In this document: piece after piece, positions 44,129 to 54,348 of the stretch
How positions within the stretch are numbered: position 1 is the first letter of the stretch
Layout of the letters: the number at the start of each line of letters is the position of its first letter
NCBI GenBank assembly: GCA_010094045.1
Contig: ML986689.1
Location: 69,265-133,264 of the forward strand
Source: Lojkania enalia
Lineage: Eukaryota > Ascomycota > Dothideomycetes > Pleosporales
Reading direction: 5' to 3'
Length of the DNA: 64,000 nucleotides
Position numbers and translations under genes: made by a program
The notes under the pieces: generated by a model
The model's input: the letters and a program-made list of their open reading frames with translations, nothing else
The model's database searches: none
Told to the model about the DNA's origin: nothing

Positions 44129-46905
44129 CTAAAATATGGCAAACACACATAGCATCTCGAGAAAACAGAGCTGCTCTAAAAAGCCTTAACATAAATTCAA
44201 TGTGGGCGTGAGGCCTAGGGTCTAGTGTATTGGGGCTAGAACTAAAACGAGTAATTAAAGGAGATCACGGTCCGCACCCTACAGACTAAAATATTCCGAG
44301 GAAAACATCATCCTCACTTTCACTGATATGGGCGTGGGATTCGGAACTGGTGTTGGGTCTAAGACTAAAAGGAAACACCAATGAGTTGGATGGCGCGGAC
44401 TAGAAACGTTTAGGCGTGGTTGGAATGTGGACTGTGGTCGCTTTGTTGGACCAAATGAGTTAAAAAACCATAATATGAGAGCTGTAGGTTTCGGGAGCCG
44501 AAATGTTCGACATGATTGATAACTGGTAAAAAAAATACCAAGGCATAATGCGCGGTCTAGAATGCGGAAAATGATCCCCTAAGGTTTGTACTGGGAGGCG
44601 TAAAATCATCAAGAATGAAGTCCCATGTGGACTGCATGTTTGCCTGATTGGAGCCAAAATGTGGATGTCGGCTCTACTCCGCGTATTAAAATGAATCGCA
44701 GTCGAGCGGCATGCGGACCAGGGTATCTACTTCCTCAATCTAGAACAAGGAAAGGACATCATGGATGAGTTCCCGACTTGTGGGCGTGAAATATTGAACA
44801 CAATCAATGTTGACATTAGTTCTAGGTAGTATACTGGCGCTAAAATCAGTATAATAAAGGATCAATGGTCCGTAGTCGGGAAGTAAAAAAATCAACACAG
44901 CCAGAGAATATCGCAAATCAACCTGGTATGGTATACCGATTCGGGAACTTAAAACACAGGAGTCCGAAATAAATGCTAACGTATGGTTTTAAAATAGTAC
45001 ATATGAGCTAGAAGGCTGGTTTATTAAACGAGATAGCTTGTTCTCTAGGCAACTATAATATCTACTTCCTACACTCGATGTCTGTTTTCATGGTCTAGAA
45101 AATCCATTGAAGATGGCTCATGGTCTTGACTGGGCGACTCAAAAGATTACTGCCTGCGCTAGATGTGCACCGCATATTATTATCTTTTGCTTACAAGTCG
45201 GAAATTCTCCAACCGATAAGACTTGGGTTTGGGGACTAAAATCTTTTTGGCATCCTTTAGATGACGAGCACATATAAGAGCCCAGCTTGTTCGCTCGCAG
45301 AAAAAAAAAATTGTTTCGCACATTTGCACTTTCAGCGGAATGAAGAGATCGCTGGACGAGCCGGATTTGCACTGTGTCCGCTTTCGTCTACGAGACTGCG
45401 GAGTCTGTCGCGCATCAGGCAGCATCAATTGCTGAGGCAAATATTGGTGTATTGAAGGAGGGTAAGTGGCCTGCCTGGCCAGAGGCTGGCAGTGGCGAGA
45501 CTATATAGGCCTGAAAACAAGCCAACTCTAATAGGATAGTAGAAACACGTGACAGAGTCTAAGGCAATATGGACGGACTAGAAAGTGCCAAAGACGACCC
45601 AATATGGTCCGCGTTCTTAGCAGCTAAAAGGATGCTCCATATACTACTAACATGTTATCTCTCAGACTAAAAAAGGCAAAACTATGACGATATGAATTAT
45701 CGACTTGAAATGTTAAAACAAAGATACACTTTCGAAGAACAAGAAACAAAGGGAGTTCGCAATTTGTGTGCTACGTCCTTGGAACGAAAATCTCCAGGAA
45801 CACGTATGGCATATCACGTCGTGGGATCCTATGTCTAGGTGGCAAACTAAGGCAAGCTAGATTGACGAAGATTCATCATGGGACTGAAATGCCTAACGAA
45901 TGCTTAGATAGGAATTTAGACTCTAAAAGCTAGCTATTGAAAACAAAGCTCTCCCTTTCTGGGTCTTATAGTAACGGGTCACATTTTCGATGTTAAGTGT
46001 AAGGTTCGAGCCACCTATTGAACTCAAAGAGATATGCATGCAAGAGTACGGTTTACACCCTAGGACTTAAATAGTTCGGGACCTTTACCCGTGGGCTAGA
46101 AACATGCAAAGGCGTCTATATATTTAATAGTTTCCTAGAAGTGTAAATCGTTAGAGTTTTAAAGATCTAGATATGGGTTTAGCCTTGAGTTTGCCTGTCT
46201 GTAATTTTAGAGTTGGCATTTAGATAAGCTAGCGATTATTGGAGATTAAAGATGATAATCATGCCATCATATGGAGTTTAAAATGAATGATTGTCTTCAG
46301 AAATTATATCCTGGGTCTAAACATAATGAGAGGAACATTAATGTTAATCGTGGTTTAGTCGAATGGAAAATCTCTAGAAAACTAATATAGTTCGATATTT
46401 GAGGAAATGAAATGAGGGTAACTATTGCTCCATGGGGCTTTAGATATTGAAACTGGAGATTGGGAAGACTAGGTCGTGTTATTCTTCCGGGGCTAGAAAT
46501 TAAGACTTACATGATAATGCAAAAGATATCGAGCAGTAAATTCAGGGCATCTTGTGGGTCAAACTAAAGATACAATATGTTCTATTACGAAGAACTTATT
46601 TCTGGGTTAATATGGGGAAACTAGATTTATGACCTATGACTAGAGAAACACACGGCTACGTTCAATAGGGGTTTAGTTAGGAGTCTAAAAACGACCACTG
46701 CAGTATTCCCATGTTGAAAGCCAAATTGAGGTTGTTCGCTCTAACTAGGACGGGAATACCGATGAAGATTTTACCATTTTCTCTTTAGATTCCATGAAAG
46801 CGCTGACTTCGGATTTCTTAAGAGACTAAATTTGTCGGCCTTAGTCCAGAAGAGGGCAGAAACATACAAATTAAAACATACCAATGTAAAGTTGATAATA
46901 TTGAA
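44129..46905 (+). repeat. Irregular array of a CTAAAA/CTAGAA-type motif, gene-free
   Basis: Across 2.8 kb the plus strand shows a short A-run motif, most often GACTAAAA, GGACTAGAAA, TTAAAA or GTAAAA, every 30-80 bp, while the reverse form TTTTAG is rare. From 44460 to 44949 the motif starts I measured are 44460, 44526, 44557, 44600, 44654, 44686, 44740, 44786, 44840, 44883 and 44949. The spacings are 66, 31, 43, 54, 32, 54, 46, 54, 43 and 66. The sequence between motifs is not repeated, so this is not an ordinary tandem repeat. There is no coding frame. A family C element interrupts the array at 45406 and a family A element ends it. Confidence 0.5.
45406..45554 (-). mobile_element. Family C solo-LTR-like element, copy 2
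   Basis: 149 bp, inverse to copy 1, starting TGTCGCGCATC and ending CACGTGACA on the plus strand. It is flanked by GAGTC (45401-45405 and 45555-45559) and lies within the motif array. Confidence 0.88.
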
Positions 46906-47132
46906 TGTGATAGGGATTTGGCGAGTCTACTGAGTACGATTTCATACTACCGTACGGGAGCAAGTTATCCAGTTGCAGGTTGTATCAGATACCGTCGCAC
47001 GATATCTAATCATGCTGGATATCAGCTGATATACCCTTCCTTATATACATAAATATGGCCTGCTGGCCATCCTCAATCAACTAGTTTAGCTCCTCATCTC
47101 CCTCCCTGAGACAAGATTCGCCTCTCACTACA
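46906..47132 (+). mobile_element. Family A solo-LTR-like element, copy 3
   Basis: 227 bp, starting TGTGATAGGG and ending CTCACTACA, flanked by TTGAA (46901-46905 and 47133-47137). It has the same length and nearly the same sequence as copy 1; differences are mostly C/T or G/A. Confidence 0.9.
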
Positions 47133-47137
47133 TTGAA

Positions 47138-48102
47138 AATTCTCGGTTCCGGAATGCAGGTAGAAACAAGCATTGGCTCTCTTGGACTACAAACATCGGA
47201 GAAACTATATCATGAGTCTTTAATTCGAAGGACTTGAGAGATTTGCCATCCCAATCAATATTCGGCTTATATCACTAGGACATTTGTAGCCTGTTAACAA
47301 TCCTCAAAGAAGTTCACGAATGATATTGGTCGCTGAGAGCTCCTTTTCAAAATCTCTGACTTCAAAGATCATTTGCCTGGTTAAGCCGAGAACCCTAGAG
47401 CAAATCATCACCTACTCAATGCGTTTCTAAGCTTCTAATGACTTTCAATGAAAATGAATGACACAAGATGTAGGTGGCATGCGTTCTGAAGCATCGTGAT
47501 TCTAGGGCGTACGCTCGATCAAGCGAGAGGATCTATTTTAAGAAACATAATGTCGGATAGATAGATAGCTAGCTAGTAATGGCCCGACCACGATATCATG
47601 TAAGGCCAGAGTAGAATAATTAGGATATACGAGATTTTTAATTCTACGCTTCCTAGATTCAATAAGGAAGCTGTCCTCCCCTTTACTTAGCACTGGCTTC
47701 GAAGGAGTGAATTGACCATCTACCTACATTAGCCACGCCTTTCAAATATACTACAAGCACGCGCTCTCTAGATGTTGCGCAGTCAGCGTATGCACGAAGT
47801 AGACGTATAGTAATCATTCCCGCTGTTTAGGCTTTATTCTCCTGTCTGCACTGGATTGCCGCCAGGCTCGGATAATTAACGCGCATCTCTTAATTTACGT
47901 CACGGGAAGGTGTCACAATCCCCCAAGCAGAATTAAATAGTTTTCACACAAGGGTGCACATATATCGCGCGAAAAGCGTGAATAGCATAGCTATATAAGA
48001 GGATCGTCGGATGGTGTTGGCGTCTGACTTTTGAAAATCAATTTAACGCATCTAAATCTTGAACGTTGCCAAAAACCCGAAAAAAAGGAAGATATTAGTA
48101 GC
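47138..48102. other. Intergenic, promoter side of the AA9 gene
   Basis: No frame is supported. A short GATA/GCTA-type simple repeat lies near 47557-47575. The right half presumably contains the AA9 promoter. Confidence 0.45.
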
Positions 48103-48925
48103 ATGAAATCCCTTCTATATAGTCCGATTGCATTTTTAATACTGAAGGGAGTGGATGCCCATTGTTCGTTACACTTTTCAATTCCTGCTATCCAGGCACG
48201 TGACTGACAAGCTCATAGATCTTTTCGGTCGATTAATTGCAAACAACGTCATTACTCCACAGTTTGAATATGTTCGCGAGATCGCCCCTGTCTACTCTGG
48301 AGTCGACACTACTCGTACATATCCGTTTTACGACGTTCTAAGCCCGGATTTCCGCTGCAATCGAAACGCCACTACCACAGGCTCCAAGACCAAGACAGTG
48401 ACCGTCGCAGCCGGGTCAGAAATAGGCTTCCATGTAGGAGACCTCTCTGTTTCGGGTGGACCGGCCAGCCTAAGAATCTTTCACGTAGGCCCTGGTTCAA
48501 TTTGGCTCTCGAAGGCGCCGGGTGCGTTAGAAACATACGAAGGTGATGGCGATTGGTTCAAGATAGCGTCTGTAACTTCGAAGCCCGGAGGCAATTACTA
48601 TGATTGGTATCTATACGATATGACAAGTTGGAATGTTACAATCCCTTCTACCACACCACCCGGACAGTATCTATTGCGGATCGAACACATCTACCCGCGC
48701 CCCGACAAGCGAGAGCGTCCGGATCAACCTTTGGTTCCTGACACACAGTTTTTTATTAGCTGTGCGCAAATTGAAATCACTGGGGAGGGCGGCGGTACGC
48801 CTGGACCGTTGGTCAGGATTCCCGGCGTATATCAATTGCACCAGGCAGATGTTTTCTTTGATTCGTCGGGGATGTTTGATGTAACTAAATATGTAGCGCC
48901 ATATCCACCCGTCTGGGCAGGGTAG
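48103..48925 (+). CDS. AA9 lytic polysaccharide monooxygenase
   Basis: Exon 1 (48103-48163) encodes the signal peptide MKSLLYSPIAFLILKGVDA and then His20, the first residue of the mature enzyme. The 55-bp intron 48164-48218 (branch CTGAC, acceptor CATAG) joins it to YLFGRLIANNVITPQFEYVR. The product is 255 residues. Copper-brace His residues are His20 (His1 of the mature chain) and His109 in RIFHVGPGSIWLSKAPG. The family blocks YEGDGDWFKI, NVTIPSTTPPGQYLLRIEH and TQFFISCAQIEITG follow. AA9 enzymes oxidatively cleave cellulose or related glucans outside the cell. Where most members have the axial Tyr of the copper site (Q-F-Y), this one reads Q-F-F. The C-terminus lacks a CBM1 domain. Confidence 0.92.
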
Positions 48926-49836
48926 TGAACAAGCAATCTCTATTATATTACGAGAACGATTTGGGGGCTGGTAGTTAGATAATATGCAGCCGCCCATCAA
49001 CCTGCAATATACATTGAAAGGCCGAAGAATTCGCTAGCCTGTTTGACCATATCTTTAGCTTCTTTAACAAAATCAGTATTCATTCTGGAAAGAATAACGT
49101 CATATGTGGCGTTCTATTGCATGCAAACGATCTTATTAGTGTAAAAAAGGGTCTATTATCCTGTGTCTATATCCGTGTATATGTGTGTGTTGATGCAAGT
49201 TCAAAGAACCTGCCTTTTAATGTGCAGTCCTAACTTCCCATAGCTTTACAAGCAGTCGCTCTCACCTGCACGTCTACCAGATGTCTCCTTCCATAACCGT
49301 GACAGATCTTATTTCCTCCATGGCCCTTCATCCTTTCCGCTAACGGTTTAACCTCTTCATAAAAAAGTTCAACTATGCCAACATTCATTAATAGAGGCAC
49401 TTGGTAATGGAATGGACGATTAACCCGTGAAAAAAATTGCTTGTCTCCTACGGAGACAAGGATGGCCGATAGGTATCTTTTCCCCATTGAAGCAATCCAA
49501 GGCTCAGATATTCAGTTTGGGTGTGTGTGCTTGCTTTGTATCGAGTTACAGCCTTATCAGACACATCTACGCAAGGGGACCACGATATAGCTCTAGGAGG
49601 TGATGGAAGTCTGCCATACTTTTCGAGGTGTCTCAAAAATGCAATGACCAGATTGTTTTCGGATGAATCTCTAGAGAGAACGACTCTTTCAGGGCCGACC
49701 CTTTGATTGAGGACATCGATAAAACTTGACTATGTCCTGAAGAGTAGCAGGAAACCTTGTGTTGTCATCTCGTGAAAGTCAGCACTATGCGTAGAAAGCA
49801 GTTTCGCCCAACTTCTCCTCGAAATATTTTTGATGG
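48926..49836. other. Intergenic, no supported gene
   Basis: Only short frames (for example 49230-49487 minus) without signature lie between the AA9 gene and the next element. Confidence 0.45.
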
Positions 49837-50007
49837 CGTAAGTAGGGGTGGGTGGAGACTGTACGGGGTTGTATTGATGGGTGCGTTGATGGCTGTGCTG
49901 ATGGATGTCCTGACCTGTCGGTCAAGATACAGTGGGGGAATATATAGTACATGAGACTGCTTAGTCAATGGATACATAGCTGATCAGGCACGTGATATGA
50001 GCTTACA
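49837..50007 (-). mobile_element. Family B solo-LTR-like element, copy 3
   Basis: 171 bp in inverse orientation. The plus strand begins CGTAAGTAGG (expected TG, now CG) and ends TGAGCTTACA, flanked by GATGG (49832-49836 and 50008-50012). It aligns with the other two copies, with an extra stretch near 49875-49915. Confidence 0.85.
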
Positions 50008-50012
50008 GATGG

Positions 50013-51356
50013 CAATTGACTTATTCCAAGAGGGTCCATCGCGGAAACGAATGCATCTACATGGAATAGAACAACCACCAACTGTGGCTGAATTTCGCTA
50101 TATCTTTCTTTGTTCAAGGGCTTCAGAAACCACACTGCTAGCCCTGGAGTGGGCCCGATTGAACTGCGGTCCAGTATGCCATTATATAGCTCAGACGAGA
50201 GGGGTTAGACTAAGACATGTCTGTCCTTCAACTTCGGGACAGCGTAGAAAGGCTTAATCCGAATTCCAGTCGCTTATTTATAAAACAGCCAATTCCGATT
50301 TTACTCTACAGGGACCACTCTAGGAGTGGTTACAATTCCTTCAATGTGTACAATAGGCATTTCGCGCCCATATATACGGGAATAGAAAGAACGAAGAGGA
50401 GTGTGATGACTCCTTTAAAACGCTGATATGAAAATATTGAAGATATCTGCTTAGAAACTGCCGCAAATCATAAATAGCAACCTACTGTAGTTGAGAAGAA
50501 TTAAAATGGCCTAGTAAAATCTGAGACGTGAAAATTGAAAAGTTGCGAACCTGCCTGACTTTATGTCCACTGGGGCGCAGCAGGTGGAGTAAGGGTGACA
50601 CGGCCGGGTATGGAGGTTGCAGCTTTGCCTCAATGTGATCCTGTCACAATGCCAGAGGGGAGAAGTGGCAGCCAAAAGTGGTGTGAATTGAGGGGTATCG
50701 AGGGTCTATATATAGGCAGGATGCAACTGACGTAATAGCCAAATATCTAACATGACAGATCCAGCTAAACCGGACACTTGACACATTTCTCGATAGGAAT
50801 GATCTCGACTTCAACAATGCTCGAATAACCTCGTTGGAGGATTCTCTTTGGCGGTAGGGAGAAGGCCATGCGGAGCGAATTGGATTATATAGTCACGTGA
50901 CCGTCCCTAATGGACCAGCACTCACCCATGAATGGCGTTCCCGGATATGAGCTTGTTTATTATTCAAAAGCACTAAAAGTGGGTTCTTTTGGTTAATTTA
51001 GCAGCTTTGGATTTTCGTCGCGTGCTAGCTTCGCCTCTAGTCCTCCGTTGGCCAATCAGCCTTGGGTACCCATAGGCGCAATTCAAAGGTTATGGGGGTA
51101 GCCTATGCACAAGGTTCACGTAGTCTCCTTGGGTAATACTTCTTGATAAGGGCACATGCGCGAAGGAAGCTAATACACCAGGCATGTCGATCCACCAACA
51201 TTGTGACTCATCCGAAGACCACCGATCGAGCCATCCAACTCTAAGTCCACTTTTATTTTAGACTGTTTGATTCTTTCCATGGACTGGGTTTCTTTCGCAC
51301 ATCCACTCTCAGCTATTGAATCTCTTTTCTTGAACTTTCTATATCTAAAGGAAAGA
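50013..51356. other. Intergenic, no supported gene
   Basis: 1.3 kb with short frames only. The last few hundred bases precede the GNAT pseudogene. Confidence 0.45.
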
Positions 51357-51994
51357 ATGTCATCACTCGACTACAACTTCTATATCTCCGCGCCTTGCCT
51401 ATTCATCTCTTACTTCAACCCCAGCCTTGACTCGCATTGCGACTTCCTCGTAGAGCTAGCAAATACCCCAGAAGTTCCGCAGGGAATGCGCGCGTGGCGC
51501 ACCCGACGCCTGATCGTGAAACAGCTCGAAAGCATATTGAGTCTAGACGGGAGAGGCTTTCGGAAACGGGATACGGACGGTATCTCGTCTCACTTAAGCC
51601 AGAAGCGAACGACAGCGGTCCAATTAGGACATTCTCGGAACTCTCTGAGAAACCTGAGAAAATTGGAATAATTTCGTTTAAAGTGAGGACAACACCTGGG
51701 GCACCAACTGTGCCAGATGTCGGCTTTTCGTTCCTCAAAAATTATTGGGGTAAGGGATATGCAACCGAAGCTGCCCAAGTATTACTCGAACACTTTGAGG
51801 AGGAGAGGGGAATAGCAGAAGTCGTGGGGTATTGTAGTCCGAATAACGAGAGCTCGAAGAAGGTATTTCAAAGATTGGGATTCAAAGAACGTGGAGTTAG
51901 AGCCGTGTTAGGATTGATACTAGATGGCTCCGCGGCCCATCCGATTGTCTGGAGTAAAAGATTGAAAAAACCTTTGGAAGAGTATGGAGTCTGA
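51357..51994 (+). pseudogene. GNAT acetyltransferase with a one-base frameshift
   Basis: The first frame starts MSSLDYNFYISAPCLFISYF and continues FVELANTPEVP-like to about 51477. The rest of the domain then follows in the next frame: NARVAHPTPDRETARKHIES, GYGRYLVSLKPEA, KIGIISFKVR, VPDVGFSFLKNYWGKGYATE (motif A, acetyl-CoA site), NESSKKVFQRLGF and a Trp-Ser-Lys end. One missing base in the CC run at 51477-51478 explains the break; no splice sites lie nearby. Apart from that the gene looks intact, like a RimJ/RimL-type N-acetyltransferase of unknown substrate. It may be a recent pseudogene, or the base may be missing only in this assembly. Confidence 0.75.
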
Positions 51995-52913
51995 AAAAAC
52001 AGCTATAATCTCCTCCTGGCTTTGTGGATTGTGCTCTGCACTGCCATTGTATATCGTTAAGCCTCTCATCAAATCCTACCCCATATCTCATGGAGGACAT
52101 ACGCCGGCCCGAGTTTAAGCAAGTCTTTTGCCACTAGTGTTACATCTATTCTCAAGTCTCTATTCAAAAATCACAAGACAAAAGTTTTTTCGCAAAGTTA
52201 TTGCGAGAGAGGCATGAGCACGTCAAGAAGATTATGGTTATCAAGATTGTTCAGAAAACTTTAAATTCCGGAACTGACGGCTGATCGGTATTTTATACTG
52301 CGCTGAACGCATAAAATGGTCAAACTCATCATGTAGTATGACCGTTACCCACTTCACGTTCCTTCTCTAGTAAATTACATTTCTCATTTTCGGAGACACA
52401 CTATAGTACTACGTCTGACTCTTCCTAGTCTTGCATTCTCGACGCAATTATAAAAACCCTTTCGAGTGATTTTCGGCGTGCTACTGCGTTCTCTTGGTCG
52501 ACCCACACGATATTATAGAACTCGTAGATGCCCATTGAGTCCTCAATACGTTTTCAAAACTACTCTCACTGCTTTTCAGAATATGATGATGGTTTCTCTA
52601 AACATTCTAGCACCCGGTATCATAGCTCTGTTCGCATTTCATTTCTGGGTTGCCGATTCTTACACTTATTCCAGATCTTCTTCCATTTCGGTAGCACGTA
52701 TGCCACATATTTGGACCTCTTAATATCTGCTTCCGCTCTCGAAACCCCAATAGTCTCTTCCATATCGATGAAGCTTCTGGCATCCAGTAGTCTTCAAGCG
52801 TATGAAATTAATTGTTTCATCGGCTTGTTTATTACCGGCCGGAAACACAATGTTCCTTGGATATAGCCCTAATGCTCTGGCTGGCTCTTTCTTCATATGC
52901 AGATGTAAGCTCA
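51995..52913. other. Intergenic, no supported gene
   Basis: Frames at 52466-52866 are AT-rich and without signature. No gene is called. Confidence 0.45.
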
Positions 52914-53063
52914 GGTTACGTGCCTGATCAGCTATGCAGCCCTTGGCTAAGCAGTCTCATGTACTATATATTCTCCAGCCGTACCTTGACCGAGAGGTCA
53001 AGGGACCTCATCAATACATCTCTCTATACCACTCTATACGGTCTCCACCCCCTCCTGCTTACA
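52914..53063 (+). mobile_element. Family B solo-LTR-like element, copy 2
   Basis: 150 bp, starting TGTAAGCTCAGG and ending TCCTGCTTACA, flanked by GCAGA (52909-52913 and 53064-53068). It is in the same orientation as copy 1, with clear alignment across its length. Confidence 0.9.
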
Positions 53064-53834
53064 GCAGACAATTTCTATTTGTCTAGAAATGGAGAAACCG
53101 TATATCCGAATTTAGGGGTGTTTTTAACCCTGTTCTAGGGGAAATGGGTAGAAAGAACTTCACTCGGTTTTTTCGGCTCCAGGCAGCAGACGCGCTAAGA
53201 TTTTGTCCCACTGAGGTCCTATATCCTAGCTTCGAGCGTCCAATAATCTGCCATGTTCAAGTGCCTACCGAAAATATAACCAAGACTCACTAAAGTACCA
53301 ATGATTACGGCTTCTCATATATACCCACTTATGTTCTATTACAACCGGGTAGTTTCCCAAAACTTCATGAGATCACAATTGAATAACAGGCAAAGGATTG
53401 ATACAAGGGACTCCCAATTTTCACATTTTTGACCCGTTTCTAACAAAAGCGTATGTAATAGCACTAAGAGAAGATAGTAGTATCAATGTAAGACCCACAG
53501 AAATACAAGACCCCTCGATTTCAGTAGCTCTCTAAGCACTAAAAGGCGAAAGCGACCTAAGCCATGTAGACTACGAAGGTTAGGCCTAGAATCACCATCA
53601 GCTATAAGCATGCATTACTTGGGTCACTAAGAAACTTCTCAAAGATTTGATGCAATTTGAAGAATAGCGCGACCCTAGGAGCGTTCTATACTGAAACAAC
53701 ACCATATAAAACTAACATTGTGAATCAAGCAAATTGAACAAAGCAGCATCTTTTAGCTAACCATCTACAGAGAATGGTGGACAATTTAGGAAATGGTTAG
53801 GATCACCGTGAACCAAGAATATTGCAATAAAAAC

Positions 53835-53977
53835 GGGAAGGTTATATGTATGGCACGATCCTTATTAAGGACTAGCCCCAATCACGAGATACCTAGGACA
53901 AACAGTATAAATAGCCTAGATCTTCCATAGATATGAATCAACACAATTCTCCTCCTCATCTGCCCCGATACTTTACA
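53835..53977 (+). mobile_element. Family E solo-LTR-like element, copy 2 (uninterrupted)
   Basis: 143 bp, ending ACTTTACA; the first three bases read GGG where copy 1 has TGT. It is flanked by AAAAC (53830-53834 and 53978-53982). It contains the continuous GGCACGATCC site into which the family C element inserted in copy 1. Confidence 0.82.
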
Positions 53978-54222
53978 AAAACCAATAGTCCATTATCTAG
54001 CTGTCAAGATATAGTAGTGGGGATATATAAACTGTCTATCTGTCAACTCTTCTCGTTCCTATTCCACGCAAACCATCTTCGAATCTAGAGCTCTAAAATC
54101 CAGCCAAAAGCGAATTCATGTATCCTCCTTGTCTCTGGAATCCGCTTTCTTCATGCGTTATGCAGACGCAATAGATTCCATAAAATCAAGAGATCTCTCA
54201 ACATGCTCTAAGTCTAAGATTA

Positions 54223-54348
54223 TGTCAGAGCTGGCTGGCTCTGATGAGGGTTGGAAAAACTGCGTCTCTTGACTAGAAATGCGAGACATGCTACATATAT
54301 ATCCCTGGACCTGCCAAGGGGCTAACTGTGAATAGCTTAGCCGTAACA
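54223..54348 (+). mobile_element. Family D solo-LTR-like element, copy 2
   Basis: 126 bp, starting TGTCAGAGCTGG and ending GCCGTAACA, flanked by GATTA (54218-54222 and 54349-54353). It is almost identical to copy 1. Confidence 0.88.

Noticed and set aside
46005..46030. tRNA B-box-like sequence (GGTTCGAGCC)
   Set aside because: No A box, acceptor stem or cloverleaf can be built around it.
41577..49041. 17-base match (CCGAAGAATTCGCTAGC) between 41.6 and 49.0 kb
   Set aside because: The match ends abruptly with no extension on either side. One such match by chance in 64 kb is not remarkable.
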